Assembly: GCA_032433765.1 (NCBI GenBank)
Contig: JAVIAB010000139.1
Coordinates: forward strand, 45,700,190-45,764,189
Direction: 5' to 3'
DNA from: Megaustenia siamemsis
Lineage: Eukaryota > Mollusca > Gastropoda > Stylommatophora > Ariophantidae
Length of the DNA: 64,000 bases
Below the pieces are notes generated by a model. That model saw only the letters and a program-made list of their open reading frames with translations, had not been told where the DNA came from and did no database searches. The position numbers and the translations under genes are program-made. This document shows positions 53,601 through 59,600 of this stretch, piece after piece (the stretch's first letter is position 1; each line of letters begins with the position of its first letter).

Positions 53601-56600
53601 AACAGCAATTTATCATTTAAATATGATTTTCGATACCACACCATCGAAGAAAACAAACACGGTCATATTTACGGATTCCAAATCGGCTCTGCAAGCACTA
53701 GGAAACAACATGAACAAACCAGAACTCACACAGCTTATCATAGATACAGACAAACTCATTGAAACACATAACATAAGATTGGTAATGCAATGGATCCTGG
53801 GACACTCAAATATACCAGGAAATGATAAGGCAGATACATTAGCTAAGAGAGGATCCAGACAAACACAGATACATACATCCATCACACTAGACACAGCCAA
53901 ACAAGTCATAAACTCCAACAGTAGAGAGGAGTGATTGAATGGATGGGCCATTAGGGAAAACAGGGAGAGAGCTTTTTAAATATATAAAAGTAAAGTACCC
54001 CGTCACGCCAAGTGGCGGCATATAGGAAATATGGTGTTAGTGACCATAAATTTTACAGACCTTCGACACATGATTTTTGGGGTAATGTTTTTAAATATAT
54101 GGCAAGACCAAATCCACATGACAACATCAACAACCTAACAAAAAGAGACCAAACCACCATCTTCAGACTGAGAACAGGACATGTTATGCTGAATAACCAC
54201 ATTAATAGAATACAACAAAACCATACCCCAGTATGTCCACTCTCCAACCACCCACAAGAAACTGTAGAACATCACCTGTTTCAATGTCCAAAGCTCCTTA
54301 CATCAGAACAACACTACTTCCTCTAAGGCGCTCCAAATGGAACACTCTGTACGGAACCACAGCAGAACTTAAAAATACCTGCAGATACTACTACGTGGCA
54401 TTAGCTCAAAGAATTTGCTCAAAAAATGTGCTCATTGAAGGGCATCAGCTCAAAGGTAGCTGGATCCATAACAAACAACATACAGGACTGACATCCTGGC
54501 CTGTGTTTCAATCTACACACTTTTCAGGAAGGACATTTTGCAAAGTGATTGAGTAGAACGTTGTACAAGAGGTGTTTAATATTCCACAACTTACGAATCA
54601 ACATACAATAACTCCTGATATTCCAAATGTAAATATACAAACTGTGGGCACCAGATAGTGCATAAATTGCTTTCTCGCATTCACCTGGTGACTAAAAGAA
54701 TAGTTAGACCTTTGTCATCTGCCCATAAAAGGACATTAAGTGAGTGTAGATGTTTTATGGTTTGTAGTAGAACTGTGATATTTGCACTTTTCAGCCCATC
54801 ACATCCGACTTCAGCATGACATTTTTGAGTACCAGGTTGCTTTCTCTAATTGATCCCTGCTCTCTTGGTCACATTAGACTGGTTAGTCTGTTTCTAGTGC
54901 CTGTACGCTGCTGGGGCCTGAAAGGGAAGTAAAGAATAGTGGTGCTGTTCCTTACCAGGCATGTTCGTAAGAGGCGACTAAGGAGTGTTGGGCATGGGAC
55001 TAGCTATCCCGTACTGTAAAAATATAAGCCGTAAAAACTTCAGAAATATGGACAAGTCAAAGAAAAGAATAAAAGTAAATCCGCCATCCAGGAAAGATAA
55101 AGGCTCTCTGTCTAAGAGATGTATGACGCAATCCGGAGAAAGTCGTAAGGAGTCCGGGTTGTTGGCTCACCTTTTGTCTACCAGAAAATCCTCCAGAATT
55201 GGCATGGAATGTACGTAAATGAACAAGGAATGAATAAGCTGCACAGGTAGCAGCAGAAATGAGAAATTACAAAATAGATATTCTGGGAATGTGCGAAACA
55301 ATATGGCTAGCAACGGAAAGGATAAAACTAAATACAGAAGAGATGATTTTATCATGAGGACACCAGGAATCTGGAGCACAACATAGTGAAGGGCCAAGAC
55401 TAATGAGAGCAACATTTAAAACAACAAAAAAACAGTATAAAAATACACATTATCCAATGCTACGCACCAACCAATTATAAGGATGATTTAGTTAAAGATG
55501 AATTCTATAAACAGTTGCAATGTCAGATGGATGAAAGGATATTATAATCTTGTTGGGAGATCTAAATTCAAAAGTAGGCTTCGAAGAGATTATGAGAAAA
55601 CATGGACTTGGAAATATAAATGAGAATGAAGAGATATTCGTGAACTTCTGTGCTCTTAATCAAATAAGCCTAGGAGGAACAATATTCCAACATAAAAGAA
55701 TATATATACCTCTACTAGATGTACAATCTTACATAAATCTGGACAGTAATATAGACAAAGAGGGAGGAACAGAAAATGATACCAAAATATAGATATCAAA
55801 AGCAAGAGGAGCATTTCTTGCACTGGGAAACATGGAAAAAATTAGGTTAAATACTAAAATAAAAATGTAAAACTCCAATGTTAAGTCAGTCTTATTATAT
55901 AGCTGTGAAACATGGAGAACAACATGAATAATGTTGTTATTTTTGCTGGAAAAGAGAATCTGACCTAGTAAACAGGGACTGAAGAGGATAGTCCACTTTG
56001 TTATCCATCATAAAAGGATTTTAAGTGGGCATAGAAGCACTGTGGTGTGGTTTATTTCTGCTTTTTGGCCCAACACATCCTACTAAAGTACAGCACTTTT
56101 AAGTACCAGGTTGCATTCACTCTTTGGTCTTTATTAGCTTGGCATGACTAGACTAGCTGGTCTATTTACTAGAGGCAATGCCTAGAGGTGGAGTATGTTC
56201 TGAATGGTTCTGGTTCACGATTCTGGTGCAAGCCACCAATCATTGATTTGCTGGCAGCTTCCAGCTCTCTTGCTGTCCGCAGACTCCTTGCTTCCAAAAC
56301 ATTTTTTTGAGGTGAGTGATGAAGAAGAACACAGATATACTGATACTTTAGTGAAAATGGTATTAATTGACCTTTTACAACAAATATTTGAAATTATACT
56401 CTAATTGCACCAGCAAAAGATGTAGTTTTTTTTATATACACATTTTATTTATGATTTGAAAGCCTTAATATGATGAGACAAAGCCATCTTTAAGTAAAAA
56501 TGAACATATTTTAACAGCAATAGGATTATATAGAGCTTTCCAACAAGAGACAGTCTTATCATCAGAAGACTCAAACAAGTTTTGGCCCAATTATCTTCAT

Positions 56601-59600
56601 GACATTGAAAGGGGGCTGATATACCAGGGGCATGACTTCCAGATGTTATGTTGCAATATGAGCTTGAAAGTTCGCAAAAAATCATGGTGAATTATGTTAA
56701 TGAAGAAAAGAAAGTGAACACAGAAGAGGAAGAAATTAATTGCAAGTATAATACTAACCTGTTATTTTCCCCAAATCAAAATTACTCAACATCATCAGAG
56801 GAGAGCTCGGGGAAAAGGACATCACTCTTTTCGATTCTGTAATCCAGAGACTTGGAATTTGGTACAAAATGTGCATTAGTAGGAGGATTGATTGTAATAA
56901 TGGATATGGATTTGTTTAACCAGCATCTAATAAAGTATGCCTATTGAGCAGCAAGCAATAAAGTATGCCTATTGAGCAGCAAGTAATAAAGTATGCCTAT
57001 TGAGCAGCAAGCAATAAAGTATGCCTATTGAGCAGCAAGTAATAAAGTATGCCTATTGAGCAGCAAGTAATAAAGTATGCCTATTGAGCAGCAAGTAATA
57101 AAGTATGCCTATTGAGCTCTTTTGGAACTGCTATGTTTGAGAAGATATTAGTTCTGCTAATCAGTGACTGATTTAACATTTTATGTTCCAAGTTTTATTT
57201 ATCACTATATGTGTTATGTTCCACATTGATTAATATTTTATTATACTACTTTTGATTGTGTGTAATTATTTGAAATATTATATCTTCAAATGTTTGTTTA
57301 TTCATTTGAAGCAAAGGGTGTCAAGAAAGAAGTCTTTGGCTGCTCGACTGTGTGGAGTTGATGATCGTGAAGATGTAAGAAATAAAAAAAAAAATACATT
57401 TAAAATCTCTCTCTCTCTCTTTTGTCTTTTTAGCGTTCACCCATTTAGTGAGGGTGGTTGGGTTGTGTCACTACTTTATGGCATATCAGTATATTTGCGC
57501 TTTTAGGCCTGACTCACCCATCTTCAGGGTGTGTAGATTTGCTTAACAAAAACGTTGATTGTTTCTTTCTCATATTTTTTTAAGAGCTCCCTTTTTGTTG
57601 GCCGCTTTGAGAATTTCCATGTTGGTCTTTTTAGCTTCCATGGAACTTTCAGCATTCTTCTGAGAAATCCCATCACTGTGGCCTCTAATTGTCTTTTCAT
57701 TTGTTTGTCTACAGTCCATGATTCACTTCCATAGGTCAGAATTGGTTCTATATAGCACCGATGAACTCTCTTTCTCATTTCTATTGACATAGATTTGTTG
57801 CATAAGATATTTTTCATTTTCTGAAATTTTGTGTGTGTGTTGCTTTCTTTTACTATTATTTCTTGTTGTTAATTCTCTGTCTCTGAATTAAACTCAAGTT
57901 GACCTAACCTGGAAACAAATTAGCAAGATATAAAGAGTCTGTCACACCTCGTAATGTATAGAGAATATGTTGTTGGTGCTAATATATTTTTTTAAAAATC
58001 ATCAACACATTTTTGGGTAATGTCAGCATTACGCCTGTCCTGTATATCTTTCCCAGAAAAAGTCCAGTACTCAATTATGGTTGGGTGAAACTAGAAGTCA
58101 TTGATTAGGATAAACTAGTTCATTAACCTCTTTGTCTTTTTCCCTGGAGATTCCCAGGGAAAAAGACAAAGAGGAAGACCAAGGAATTATTGGAGAAGAC
58201 AGATAGCAGCAGAGATGAAGATGGGGAAGACATGGAACGATCTTAAAAAAATGGCAAGAAACAGAACAGCTTGGAAAGTGTTTGTTGAAGACCTATGCTC
58301 TACAGGGAGCTGAAAGGTAGAAGAAGAAGTAGTTCATTAACCACTGCTCTTTTGTGGCTCCCAGGTTTTCATAAAAATGTTTCATCTTATATATTCTACT
58401 AGAGGAAAGACAAAAAAAAATTTCAGCTATATTCTCCTTCAAAGATTTTAATAGTCTATTTCTATAACACTAGTTTATCAAGGACTGATACTTCTAATAT
58501 TCAAAGAGGTGAAGGTTTCACCTAATATGGAGTCTTTGTGGTTGGGTGGCTAGTGTGCTCAACATGTTATATTCACAAATATGATGAATTATATTCAGAT
58601 TAACAAGATTTCTGGGTTCATCCATTTAAAATTGATGTTTTCTGGTGCAGTCTGGCATGATACCAACCACACCATCCAAAAATGTGCTTTTTGTCATGGA
58701 AAACATGGTTACTAATGCCATTTCCTTCTATGATTATCAAGGTATCAGAATCAAATCAAAGCACTTTAAACCCCCTTATGGAGCAATGGTCAAGGACAAG
58801 GCCTCACCACCCATCCTTATTCTTGAAAATTTTTTCTACTTCCCTCCACTCTAAGCTAATGTTTTTGAGTGTTTTCATCTAGATATATTCCTGATACTTC
58901 TCAGCTTTTTTCTTTTCCATGGGTTCCATAGCAGTCTTGCTATGCTGACATCAGGCTTTCTTAATGTTTTTCCACATATCTCCAATTTTCATTCATAATA
59001 TGTTGCTCAATTGACCTTTGTCCTGTTCTTTCCCAGATATCTCGTCTCATCTTGTCATACCATTTGATGTTCAGAATTTGTTATCAAGACAACGAAGGTT
59101 CCTATTTTACTGCCTCAGTCTCGAGACAGAGAGGTTGTTAGGTTGTAGTTTAAATCCTGGTTGCACCAGTTTGGATTTTTATTTGTGATTTCACTCTGTG
59201 GCAACCACCCCTGGTCTCAGCAGCAAGACTCAGTTACTTAAGCAACGTCAGTTACTTATTGACAGAAAAAAATATGAGTATCTCTGAAGGCTGAGTTATC
59301 TGCCTGTGTGGTGAGAAACCCCTGTGCACATCACTGCCATGTAAAAACAGATTAACACGCAAAACACATTTCAGAGGTGAAAGCTGGCAAAGGCACACAA
59401 AAAAAAACAAGTTAAAAAAAACATTTACTGTCTAGTGGTAAATTAGGTCACAGCAGTATGAAGGAGGAGACCCTGTCAACCCCAGTGGTATATAGAAAGT
59501 ATTATATTATATTTTTTTACTATATGCACATTTTTGGATAATGTCAGTATTGCGTCATGAGTGTAAAGTTGTTGATAAAAGCACCATAATATACGGGATG

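Larger units (their letters stand above)
44750..54660 (+). mobile_element. I2 LINE, interrupted by four insertions
   Basis: One I-type LINE on the + strand can be followed through the insertions. It runs: GC-richer 5' region (44750-45780), endonuclease start [23 protein letters not shown]-3 insertion, endonuclease ([32 protein letters not shown]), I1 insertion, [13 protein letters not shown] and the RT ([33 protein letters not shown] at about 52306), RNase H ([20 protein letters not shown], interrupted by SINE-Y, then [17 protein letters not shown] and [20 protein letters not shown]), SINE-T insertion, and a Cys/His C-terminus ([19 protein letters not shown]). Many stops and frameshifts. The outer borders are approximate. 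It fills most of GTF3A intron 7. Confidence 0.88.

Noticed and set aside
56648..56842. Extra GTF3A exon in intron 7 (Glu/Asn/Ser-rich frame)
   Set aside because: No zinc-finger or conserved motif and no convincing acceptor/donor pair. Exons 7 and 8 already join in phase.
56939..57118. CRISPR-like regular repeats
   Set aside because: Units are directly adjacent with no unique spacers, and the context is a eukaryotic intron. Simple tandem repeat.
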